Assembly: GCA_030621455.1 (NCBI GenBank)
Contig: JAUXHQ010000134.1
Location: forward strand, 1 to 5,839
DNA length: 5,839 nt
Direction: 5' to 3'
Source of the DNA: Deltaproteobacteria bacterium
GTDB taxonomy: Bacteria; Desulfobacterota; UBA8473
The first letter of the stretch is position 1; each line of letters starts with the position of its first letter. The notes beneath the pieces were generated by a model, which did no database searches, had not been told where the DNA came from, and was given only the letters and a program-made list of their open reading frames with translations. Shown one piece after another: positions 1 through 5,617 of the stretch. Position numbers and translations under genes: made by a program.

Positions 1-310
1 ATGTTTGTGTTATTTTGTTTTTTATTAGATTAGTTTTTTGATTTTTATGATTTGATGTTGTTTATGAGACATGCTGGGTCCAACAGTTCGCCGCAAAGGG
101 AACAAGACTATAGAAGCCCCGGGTAAGGAGCCAATATCGTTAACTTAAGTTCAGATCATCGCTCCTTTGTCATTTCAAGCAAAGCGAGAAATCTTGTTCT
201 GCCTTAATTCATAGGTTCTCTAGTCGTCAATATTCCTCCAAATGACAGAACCAAACTCCTCAAGTCTACTGTATTGGGTACATATAGGTGATATGCGCAA
301 TAAGGCCGGT
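1..310. other. Non-coding region left of the operon
   Basis: No open frame here has a plausible start, ribosome binding site and protein-like composition. The first 66 or so bases are strongly AT-rich and full of T runs, unlike the rest of the window. Bases about 96-205 carry nested inverted repeats (separate entry). On the minus strand a short stretch ending at a TAG at 220-222 has a protein-like look but no start (see findings). No tRNA, rRNA or riboswitch core that I can recognise is present. Confidence 0.6.
96..205. repeat. Nested inverted-repeat element, possible dispersed intergenic repeat
   Basis: Imperfect terminal arms face each other: AAGGGAACAAGA at 96-107 and TCTTGTTCTGCCTT at 192-205, with a perfect 8-bp core GAACAAGA/TCTTGTTC. 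Inside lie a second pair, AAGGAGC (125-131) with GCTCCTT (161-167), and a perfect 10-bp palindrome AACTTAAGTT (142-151). The right part, GTCATTTC (169-176) followed by GCGAGAAATC (184-193), resembles the GTCATTTCGAGC...GAGAAATC type of intergenic repeat common in many bacterial genomes. The arms are seen directly; calling it a dispersed repeat or a miniature mobile element is inference. No transposase and no clear target-site duplication are visible. Confidence 0.35.
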
Positions 311-354
311 AAGGCAAAACATCCCGTCACAAGAGACGGGATGTTCCTTGCCTT
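311..354 (-). terminator. Probable operon-ending hairpin terminator
   Basis: A perfect 11-bp stem, AACATCCCGTC (318-328) with GACGGGATGTT (335-345), closes a 6-base loop. After a 2-base bulge it extends with a further 7 bp, AAGGCAA (311-317) with TTGCCTT (348-354). Read on the minus strand the inner GC-rich stem runs straight into a short TTTT followed by GCC, so the U tract is weak. It lies about 190 bases beyond the stop of the last gene (547), as a 3' terminator of the leftward operon would. It is symmetric and could also work from the plus strand, although no U tract follows there. Confidence 0.55.
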
Positions 355-546
355 AACAAGCTAGTGCCCCCTTTCTAAAGAGTGCATTAATGGATGGGCA
401 CGAGCTGGGGTGCCAAAACACCTCTTCTGATAATGACTTCTCCTCTTACATAGTCGGAGAAGGGTGATGCCGGGGGATAGCAAAGGTATATTTATGCAAG
501 CCTGCCAAGCCGAATCGTCCCTCCTTGAAGCAAACCTTTCTTGATC
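355..546 (-). other. Probable 3' untranslated region of the operon
   Basis: This stretch separates the stop of the catalytic MaoC gene from the long hairpin at 311-354. It holds no convincing gene. Two smaller hairpins are visible: CTTCTCC (437-443) with GGAGAAG (456-462), and GGCAC (397-401) with GTGCC (410-414). Neither is followed by a T run on either strand, so neither looks like a terminator. A short TTG-initiated frame follows an AGGAGG-like sequence on the minus strand but encodes only about 20 residues and was not called. Confidence 0.45.
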
Positions 547-978
547 CTACTTGGACGGTAGGGCAGCCGTTGCATTGCCGACTATAACCTTTTCACCCCT
601 TTGATTTTCTGAAATCACGTCGATGTCTATGCAGTTCTCTCCACCCTCTGAATATTTCTTGGTTACTGACCCTTTGACTGTTATGACATCCTTCGGCAGA
701 GTCACCGACCTGAAGTTCACCCCGAATTTCTTCAAGGCTTTATGCCCAACCCAATTCGTAACGCCTCGCCCGGTAAGGGCCATGCTGAGCATACCATGTC
801 CGATAACCCCCCCAAAGCCTGCCTTCTCTCCATAGGCGTGAACAGTATGGAGCGGGTTGAAATCGCCGGAGGCCCCTGCATATACAACAAACTGTAACTC
901 TGCAAGGGGGTCTGTAACAAATTCCGGCATATTATCCCCTACATTAACATCTTCAAAGAACAAGTCTTTTACTGCCAT
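547..978 (-). CDS. MaoC-family (R)-specific enoyl-CoA hydratase, catalytic subunit
   Basis: A 143-residue single hot-dog-fold protein of the MaoC dehydratase family, which adds water to 2-enoyl-CoA to give the (R)-3-hydroxyacyl-CoA. The hydratase-2 motif YAGASGDFNPLH is present at residues 33-44 with the catalytic pair Asp39 and His44 five residues apart, followed by GFGGVIGHGML at 54-64. The length equals one hot-dog domain, so it must pair with itself or a partner. The neighbouring 148-residue hot-dog protein starts upstream, with a gap of 30 bases, and lacks the catalytic His. The two therefore probably form a heterodimer like mycobacterial HadA/HadB or ChsH1/ChsH2, this one being the HadB/ChsH1 equivalent. 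The ATG is preceded by AGAGGTGA at normal spacing. It is the last gene of the operon. Family assignment is secure; the acyl substrate is unknown. Confidence 0.9.
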   Translation of the reverse strand: MAVKDLFFEDVNVGDNMPEFVTDPLAELQFVVYAGASGDFNPLHTVHAYGEKAGFGGVIGHGMLSMALTGRGVTNWVGHKALKKFGVNFRSVTLPKDVITVKGSVTKKYSEGGENCIDIDVISENQRGEKVIVGNATAALPSK

Positions 979-1008
979 GGTTTCACCTCTTTTCTCTTAG
1001 ATCCTATT

Positions 1009-1455
1009 TTAGCTTGTCTGTATCAAAGTGCTCGTATCCACCAAAACCTTTTCCCCATTCTGATTGGTGTAGGTCGTTTCGAGAACGATAAATTCCATCG
1101 TTCCTCCCTTACCGGATTTTTCAAAGATATTGGCGATCTTGGTCTTTCCTGTGACAGTATCTCCCGGTTTGATAGGTTTAATATACTCATATTCCTGTCC
1201 ACCGTGAAGCATCTTCGCCATATTGATCTTGAGGTCGGCGATAACCTTTAACATCGTTCCCCCGAACATAGCGAAGACCGTCGGGAATGTTGGCGGAAGA
1301 GCTAATCCCTCAAAACCTTCATCTTTAGCTGCCTTTTCGTTATAAAAAACAGGGCTCTTGTCTCCTATAGCATTTGCAAATTCCCTTATTTTCCCCTTTT
1401 CCACGTCAAAAGTTGACTCTGGATACTCTTTTCCCACCATGTTTTTATCTACCAT
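1009..1455 (-). CDS. MaoC_dehydrat_N (FAS1-like dehydratase domain) protein, probable non-catalytic hydratase subunit
   Basis: A 148-residue hot-dog protein of the MaoC_dehydrat_N type. Visible family marks are FANAIGDKSPVFYNEKAA at 26-43, the ALPPTFPTVFA segment at 52-62 and LHGGQEYEYIKPIKPGD at 83-99, which matches the 'LHGEQ..Y..P..PGD' signature. At the place of the catalytic D-x4-H of active hydratases, Asp32 is kept but the His position is Phe37, so this chain alone should be inactive or weak. In HadAB and ChsH1/ChsH2 complexes the equivalent chain shapes the acyl pocket while its partner carries the dyad, and the next gene has an intact dyad. The start is well fixed by AAGGAGGTGA five bases before the ATG. 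It could be a split relative of the ChsH2 N-terminal domain, whose DUF35 half would be the protein at 2757-3161. Confidence 0.87.
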   Translation of the reverse strand: MVDKNMVGKEYPESTFDVEKGKIREFANAIGDKSPVFYNEKAAKDEGFEGLALPPTFPTVFAMFGGTMLKVIADLKINMAKMLHGGQEYEYIKPIKPGDTVTGKTKIANIFEKSGKGGTMEFIVLETTYTNQNGEKVLVDTSTLIQTS

Positions 1456-1460
1456 TTAGG

Positions 1461-1470
1461 TCACCTCCTT
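1461..1470 (-). promoter_or_regulatory. Ribosome binding site with full anti-SD match
   Basis: The minus-strand sequence AAGGAGGTGA is a ten-base complement to the usual 16S rRNA 3' tail and lies five bases before the ATG at 1455. It fixes the start of the MaoC_dehydrat_N gene and suggests strong translation of the hydratase pair. Confidence 0.85.
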
Positions 1471-1501
1471 TTGATTTCCCAGATGCTTTCCATCCATACA
1501 T

Positions 1502-1542
1502 ATAAAACTGTAAAGTTATAAAGAACGTAAACTATTGTAAAC
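1502..1542 (-). promoter_or_regulatory. Possible internal promoter or operator region upstream of the MaoC pair
   Basis: On the minus strand TTTACA (1541-1536) or TTTACG (1531-1526) could act as a -35 box. TATAAC (1520-1515) or TTTTAT (1507-1502) could act as the -10, but the spacers (15 or 18) and matches are not ideal. GTAAAC occurs twice exactly ten bases apart (1527-1532 and 1537-1542), and GTAAA again at 1510-1514, one helical face being possible for the first two. The 218-base gap with a terminator-like hairpin on its far side makes an internal promoter reasonable but unproven. Confidence 0.25.
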
Positions 1543-1605
1543 CCCTGCGCCATGAAAGCTTCACTAGTACCCTACTAGCTAACACAGATGATCGATCAAA
1601 TCAAG

Positions 1606-1644
1606 AAAAAAGTCCACAGTCGGACAAATCCTATCGCAGGTGGA
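1606..1644 (-). terminator. Weak terminator-like hairpin with T6 tract after the hydroxyacid dehydrogenase gene
   Basis: Downstream of the dehydrogenase stop, read on the minus strand, GTCC (1625-1622) pairs with GGAC (1615-1612) around a 6-base loop and is followed directly by TTTTTT (1611-1606). An alternative larger stem pairs TCCAC (1644-1640) with GTGGA (1617-1613) and ends at the same T run. Both stems are short, so termination would be partial at best. If real, it splits the upstream cassette from the MaoC pair. Confidence 0.3.
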
Positions 1645-1673
1645 GGGACATATTGAATACATTCTCAACGGCC

Positions 1674-2699
1674 CTATTTCCCCCACTTCTGATTGTATTT
1701 TTCTTTCACATCTGGGTTGAGCAAACCAACAGGCCACTCTCCCTTGAAAACCCGGATTATCTCTCTAGCCGGACGCATAAGGAGTTCTCCAAATGCAGTT
1801 GGCGAAAAGTGGGCGGAATGAGCGGTAATAATGAAGTTATCCAGGGTAAGCAAAGGGTCATCCTGGCTTATGGGTTCCGGCTCGCTTACGTCGGCCCCTG
1901 CCCCGGCGATAAACCCCTCTTTAAGAGCAGTATATAAGGCCTTCCCATCAACAACGCCACCTCGCGCTGTATTTACCAGATGAGCGGTAGGCTTCATCTT
2001 TTTCAGTTCCTCAAGCCCCAACATGTGTTCTGTTTCTGAGGTGAAGGCGCTGTGGAGTGAAAGGACATCCGATTCTTTCAGCAACTGATCCAAGTCAACT
2101 TGTTCCACACCCAATTCTTTGAACATACTCTCCGGGATGTAAGGGTCGTAGGCGATAATTCTCATCCCGAAGCCCTTAGCCTTTGGAACCAGTGTCCGTG
2201 GGATACGGCCGAAACCGAGCAGTCCTAAAGTCTGTCCTTTCAACCTCGTCATCTTCGGCCATACTTCCTTCTGTATATCCGGATCCGGTTCCTGCTTCCA
2301 CCCCCCAGCCTTGACAGCTTCATTCAATATGACGATCCTTCTCGTGCACGCCAGGATAAGCGCCATGGCGTGGTCCGAGACCTCTTCCAGACAGTAATCG
2401 GGTATGTTGGCCGCCAGGATGCCATGCTCAGTGGCCGCCGCCACATCGAGCTGATCATAACCTATGCCCATGCTCTGAATAAACCTGCACTTTTTCAGCT
2501 TCTCAATCACCTTTCTGGAAAAGGGTTGAAAAGTACCGACCCCAATAATCGCGTCAGCATCATGGGCAATGTCGATTATCTCATCCTCGGTCATAGATGC
2601 TCTCTTTACGACCTGTACATCAAGTCCCGCCTCTTGTATCAGTTTTTGATAGTCGGGACTCCCAGGGATTTCAAAGACCTGAGCTACCTTAAGACCCAT
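1674..2699 (-). CDS. D-isomer-specific 2-hydroxyacid dehydrogenase family protein (NAD-dependent)
   Basis: A 341-residue cytosolic oxidoreductase of the D-2-hydroxyacid dehydrogenase/CtBP/phosphoglycerate dehydrogenase family, which interconverts 2-hydroxy and 2-oxo acids with NAD(H). The Rossmann dinucleotide loop is GLLGFGRIPRTL at 159-170, with Pro167 in place of the usual third glycine. Asp185 in AYDPY favours NAD over NADP. The catalytic triad can be placed at Arg246 (NTARGG), Glu275 (DVSEPEP) and His294 (ITAHSAH); the Arg-Glu spacing equals that of E. coli SerA. No C-terminal ACT domain is present. AGGAGG stands 8 bases before the ATG. It follows the DUF35 gene after 57 bases. Its place among acyl-CoA genes is unusual, since this family normally acts on free acids. 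The substrate cannot be deduced. Confidence 0.88.
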   Translation of the reverse strand: MGLKVAQVFEIPGSPDYQKLIQEAGLDVQVVKRASMTEDEIIDIAHDADAIIGVGTFQPFSRKVIEKLKKCRFIQSMGIGYDQLDVAAATEHGILAANIPDYCLEEVSDHAMALILACTRRIVILNEAVKAGGWKQEPDPDIQKEVWPKMTRLKGQTLGLLGFGRIPRTLVPKAKGFGMRIIAYDPYIPESMFKELGVEQVDLDQLLKESDVLSLHSAFTSETEHMLGLEELKKMKPTAHLVNTARGGVVDGKALYTALKEGFIAGAGADVSEPEPISQDDPLLTLDNFIITAHSAHFSPTAFGELLMRPAREIIRVFKGEWPVGLLNPDVKEKYNQKWGK

Positions 2700-2756
2700 T
2701 TTCAGTTCCTCCTTTCTAGTTTAAATACGTTAACTTCAGCTCCGGCCGGCCCTCAC

Positions 2757-3161
2757 TCAATCCTGGAGACTGAAAGCCAGCGCTACCCCATCTCCTGCTG
2801 AAAACTTGTCGCCTTTTACTACCTTGTGGCCGGTTGTCACTTTTTTTCCTATGAGATCCATGCCGGCCTTATCAGGGTCAAGATCGACGATATTGCCCAT
2901 TACCCAGGGCCCTTCATCGAGTTCCACCATTCCAACTATGTAAGGACCTTCAAACCCTTCCGGAGGCACACGTATCACCGTAAAAGTCCTTATCTCTCCT
3001 TTGCCGCTTATCTCAACGATGTCCATGTCCTCACTGGTGCATTCCAGACAGACCTTCTTGGGCGGTACTGTGTATGCGCCACACTTGTTACATTTAAGTC
3101 CCAGAAATTTACCGCCGATCAAAGCCTCTTTGTACTTTTCGTAGGTCAATTTGTATTCCAC
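2757..3161 (-). CDS. DUF35 zinc-ribbon/OB-fold protein, probable partner of the thiolase
   Basis: A 134-residue protein with the two-part DUF35 architecture: an N-terminal rubredoxin-like zinc ribbon with Cys24, Cys27, Cys38 and Cys41 (CNKC and CLEC), then an OB-fold from about residue 48 including GKGEIRTFTVIRVPPEGF (53-70) and GPYIVGMVELDEG (72-84). Such proteins bind thiolase-superfamily enzymes, as in BbsA-BbsB, the ChsH2 DUF35 domain with Ltp2, and the archaeal thiolase/HMG-CoA synthase complex, where they help bind or channel acyl-CoA. An upstream in-frame ATG at 3212 would add 17 residues, overlap the thiolase and lack family similarity. GTG at 3161 is preferred because AGGAGG lies exactly seven bases before it. 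The gap to the thiolase stop is 4 bases, so the pair is probably translationally coupled and co-assembled. Confidence 0.9.
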   Translation of the reverse strand: MEYKLTYEKYKEALIGGKFLGLKCNKCGAYTVPPKKVCLECTSEDMDIVEISGKGEIRTFTVIRVPPEGFEGPYIVGMVELDEGPWVMGNIVDLDPDKAGMDLIGKKVTTGHKVVKGDKFSAGDGVALAFSLQD

Positions 3162-3165
3162 TTGC

Positions 3166-4329
3166 TTACCTCCTGAAGATAATATTGCACACTGTTGCCA
3201 GATCTCCCCCAAGGGTATCCGTCATGCCTATCTTTGCCCCTTTGACCTGTCTTTCCCCGCATTCTTCTCTGAGTTGCTTCACTATCTCGTAAGCCTGGGC
3301 AGCGCCCGTAGCCCCGATAGGGTGGCCCTTTGCCTTCAATCCGCCCGATGGATTGATCGGTATCTTTCCATCAAGGGCAGTCTCTCCATCCTCAGAGGCC
3401 TGGCTGCCCTTCCCGTATTCGAAGAAGCCCATTGCCTCGATGGCAAGGATCTCCGCTATCGTAAAACAGTCATGGAGTTCACAGACATCGATATCCTCCG
3501 GTCCTATTCCCGCTTGTTTATAAGCCTGCTGGGAAGATATCACCCTTGACTTTACTATCGTAAAATCCTTTTGATTATGAAGAGGTCCGGCCGATCCCTG
3601 CCCGGTGCCCGCAATGTAAATGGGCTTTTTCGTGAGGTCTTTTGCCTTGTCGGCAGAAGCAAATACCAGGGCCGCCGCCCCGTCGGAGAACGGGCAGCAG
3701 TCAAGCAGTTGGAGGGGGTCTGCGATAACGATCCCGCTTAGAACCTTTTCTACTGTAATCTCTTTCCTGAACTGGGCCTTAGGGTTCAACACGCCGTTCT
3801 TGTGGTTTTTCACGGAGACCATAGCCATCTGCTCTTTCAACTTTTCAAGGGGTATACCATACTTTTTGGAATAAAGGTGGGCAGCCATGCCGAATGCCCC
3901 CGGGAAAGTAATACCTGCAAAACTCTCATAACGACTGTCACTCCCCATGGCAAATGTTCTAGTGGCCATGGGCGTGCCCATAACCATCGCCTTCTCTGTG
4001 CCCCCTGCCAGGACCATATCATAGAAGCCAGATGCAACCCACATGTACGCATCCCTAAGTGCCACTGTGGCGGAGGCGCACGCCCCTTCAAACCGTGTTG
4101 CCGGTATATTTGGTATCCCTATATCGGCTGCGCACATGGGTGCCATATTCATCTGACCTTCCTCAAAATCCCCGAGGACATTTCCAAGGAAGAGGGCCTG
4201 TATGTCCCTGGGTTCAATATTCGACTCGGTTATTGCCTCCATCGCCGCCTCAGAGAACATCTCTATTTGGGTCTTCTCTGATATTCCGAAGTTTGTCATC
4301 CCAACCCCAACTACCGCTACTTCTCTCAT
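3166..4329 (-). CDS. SCP2/lipid-transfer-type thiolase (acyl-CoA C-acyltransferase or aldolase)
   Basis: A 387-residue thiolase-superfamily enzyme of the SCP2/SCPx branch, catalysing thiolytic cleavage (or condensation) of 3-oxoacyl-CoA, or in some relatives retro-aldol cleavage. Candidate catalytic residues are Cys84 in EGACASA (81-87), His286 in CELHDCFTIAE (283-293) and His336 in AKGHPIGATGAAQ (333-345). The C-terminal LGGDLATV (373-380) fills the position of the classical CxG loop without its Cys there, as in SCP2-type enzymes. The ATG at 4329 is chosen because AAGGAGG lies 7 bases before it; an in-frame TTG at 4335 would leave almost no spacer. The acyl-CoA dehydrogenase gene ends 30 bases upstream and the DUF35 gene begins 4 bases after the stop. 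Intact Cys/His residues favour thiolysis, but an aldolase like Ltp2 is not excluded. Confidence 0.9.
   Translation of the reverse strand: MREVAVVGVGMTNFGISEKTQIEMFSEAAMEAITESNIEPRDIQALFLGNVLGDFEEGQMNMAPMCAADIGIPNIPATRFEGACASATVALRDAYMWVASGFYDMVLAGGTEKAMVMGTPMATRTFAMGSDSRYESFAGITFPGAFGMAAHLYSKKYGIPLEKLKEQMAMVSVKNHKNGVLNPKAQFRKEITVEKVLSGIVIADPLQLLDCCPFSDGAAALVFASADKAKDLTKKPIYIAGTGQGSAGPLHNQKDFTIVKSRVISSQQAYKQAGIGPEDIDVCELHDCFTIAEILAIEAMGFFEYGKGSQASEDGETALDGKIPINPSGGLKAKGHPIGATGAAQAYEIVKQLREECGERQVKGAKIGMTDTLGGDLATVCNIIFRR
3169..3174 (-). promoter_or_regulatory. Ribosome binding site of the DUF35 gene inside the thiolase 3' end
   Basis: The minus-strand AGGAGG doubles as the last two sense codons (Arg-Arg) of the thiolase gene. 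The thiolase TAA (3168-3166) sits in the spacer to the GTG at 3161. This arrangement decides the GTG start and points to translational coupling of the two subunits. Confidence 0.85.
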
Positions 4330-4336
4330 CTTCAAT

Positions 4337-4343
4337 CCTCCTT
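4337..4343 (-). promoter_or_regulatory. Ribosome binding site of the thiolase gene
   Basis: The minus-strand AAGGAGG is seven bases before ATG 4329 but only one base before the alternative TTG at 4335. It therefore supports the ATG as the true start, giving a protein beginning MREVAVVGVG, typical of this family. Confidence 0.85.
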
Positions 4344-4359
4344 GAAGAATTTGTTTAAT

Positions 4360-5499
4360 TTAGCCCAATATAAATCGTGCAATATTCAAACGTTGAATCT
4401 CACCTGTCCCCTCCATGAACAGGGAACACATGGCATCACGCAACTTCCTTTCAACCGGATATTCCTTCATGTAGCCATATCCACCCAGGACCGTAACAGC
4501 CTTGAGTGTAACATCAACGCTTACTTCTGCGGCAAAGCACTTTGCCATGGAGGAAAGACGTTCGATCCCCGATGCACCCTTATCCGACATGAAGGCGGTC
4601 CTGTATAATAATGACCGGCTTGCCTCGAGCTGTATAGCCATATCGGCCAGCTTGAATTGGATACCCTGAAAACTTGCGATAGGCTTGCCGAACGCGACCC
4701 TTTCCTTTGCATATCCTATCGCATAATCGAGAGCCCCCTGAGCAATTCCCAGGGTATGACAGCCCACCGTCAAACGTGTGATGTTAATCGCGCTGAGACA
4801 AATTTCCAGACCGTCTCCTTCTTCTCCGAGTAAATTCTCAACGGGGATTCTGGCATCTTCAAGGATAAGCTCAGAGGCCGGCACACCCCTTGCTCCCAAC
4901 TTGTCTTCTTTTTTTCCTATGGTAAACCCCGGGGTACCTTTTTCCAGGATGAACGCCGACAGACCGTCCTTCAAGCCTTTTCCCGGATCAGTGTAAGCAA
5001 AGAGTGGGATGATATGGGCTACTGATCCGCATGAAATGAAGCACTTCGTGCCGTTCAATATGTAATTATCACCTTGCCGCACCGCCCTTGTCTTCATTGC
5101 TCCTACATCAGAGCCGCCGCTAGGTTCGGTCAGGGCAAATGCGGTTATCTCATCGCCAGAGGATAGCCTTTTGAAGAACCTGTCTTTCTGCTCCTCATTC
5201 CCGCCTGCAGAGATGACCTTCATATTCGATCCTTGAATACATATCACAAAAGAGGACGTGTTACAATATTTCGCCAGCTCCTCAGATACTATACACAGGG
5301 TTGTGGTATCTGCATTTATACCTCCATACTCCTCCGGCAATGGGAGTTGAAGGATGCCGTTTTCTGCAAGAACCTTCATGAGATCCCAGGGAAATTCCCC
5401 GGTTCTGTCCACTTCAGCCGCCCTGGGTTCGAGTTTCTCTATCCCCAATTTCCTGACTGTTTCCCTCATCATCTTCTGTTCTTCGGTAAATTCAAACAT
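4360..5499 (-). CDS. Acyl-CoA dehydrogenase
   Basis: A 379-residue FAD flavoprotein of the acyl-CoA dehydrogenase family, full length for the short/medium-chain type. It oxidises acyl-CoA to 2-enoyl-CoA and usually passes electrons to electron-transfer flavoprotein. Domain order is the usual helical N-domain (about 1-118), beta domain (about 119-230) and C-terminal helical domain. Visible marks are FALTEPSGGSDVG (121-133), NGTKCFIS (149-156), Arg242 where related enzymes hold a substrate-binding Arg, RVAFGKPIASFQG (267-279), GGYGYMKEYPVE (339-350) and MEGTGEIQR (362-370), whose Glu363 is at the catalytic-base position. GAGGAG lies four bases before the ATG. The thiolase begins 30 bases downstream, and a paralogue ends 239 bases upstream. 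With that paralogue it may form a homo- or heteromeric enzyme (ChsE1/ChsE2-like). Chain-length or ring specificity is not readable. Confidence 0.95.
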   Translation of the reverse strand: MFEFTEEQKMMRETVRKLGIEKLEPRAAEVDRTGEFPWDLMKVLAENGILQLPLPEEYGGINADTTTLCIVSEELAKYCNTSSFVICIQGSNMKVISAGGNEEQKDRFFKRLSSGDEITAFALTEPSGGSDVGAMKTRAVRQGDNYILNGTKCFISCGSVAHIIPLFAYTDPGKGLKDGLSAFILEKGTPGFTIGKKEDKLGARGVPASELILEDARIPVENLLGEEGDGLEICLSAINITRLTVGCHTLGIAQGALDYAIGYAKERVAFGKPIASFQGIQFKLADMAIQLEASRSLLYRTAFMSDKGASGIERLSSMAKCFAAEVSVDVTLKAVTVLGGYGYMKEYPVERKLRDAMCSLFMEGTGEIQRLNIARFILG

Positions 5500-5617
5500 C
5501 TCTCTCCTCTTATAAAGTGTAATGCTTCAAGTGAGCCGGGATTAGCCATGCCTTAATGCGTCTTTAAGGGATCAGTGGGAAATTCGGTGGTCGTCTTTTT
5601 AATTATTCAATCAAAGA

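Noticed and set aside
70..135. A possible riboswitch, reminiscent of cyclic di-GMP or cobalamin aptamer fragments (CGCAAAGG, AGCCCCGG)
   Set aside because: Only short fragments match. The conserved core and pairing order of either class cannot be assembled, and no suitably oriented gene follows.
397..414. A GGCAC/GTGCC hairpin as a second terminator
   Set aside because: Only a 5-bp stem with an 8-base loop and no T tract on either strand.
1532..1552. A sigma-54-like site on the minus strand (TGGCGCAGGGGTTTAC)
   Set aside because: The -24 GG is present but the essential GC of the -12 element is missing.
1653..1937. A 94-codon open frame on the plus strand with a hydrophobic N-terminus
   Set aside because: It overlaps antisense to the 3' end of the dehydrogenase. 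The apparent signal-like start is the reverse of ordinary coding sequence, and no convincing binding site decides it.
2370..2801. A 143-codon open frame on the plus strand
   Set aside because: It is antisense to the hydroxyacid dehydrogenase and the DUF35 gene end, both of which have intact family motifs; no recognisable protein features.
3162..3212. An N-terminal extension of the DUF35 protein from ATG 3212
   Set aside because: It would overlap the thiolase by 47 bases, has no good ribosome binding site and lacks family-like sequence, whereas GTG 3161 has an ideally placed AGGAGG.
3151..3549. A 132-codon open frame on the plus strand
   Set aside because: Antisense shadow of the thiolase C-terminus; no family features.
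3802..4281. A 159-codon open frame on the plus strand
   Set aside because: It lies wholly opposite the well-supported thiolase gene, has a Cys/His-rich, low-complexity-like composition that mirrors the opposite strand, and no ribosome binding site evidence.
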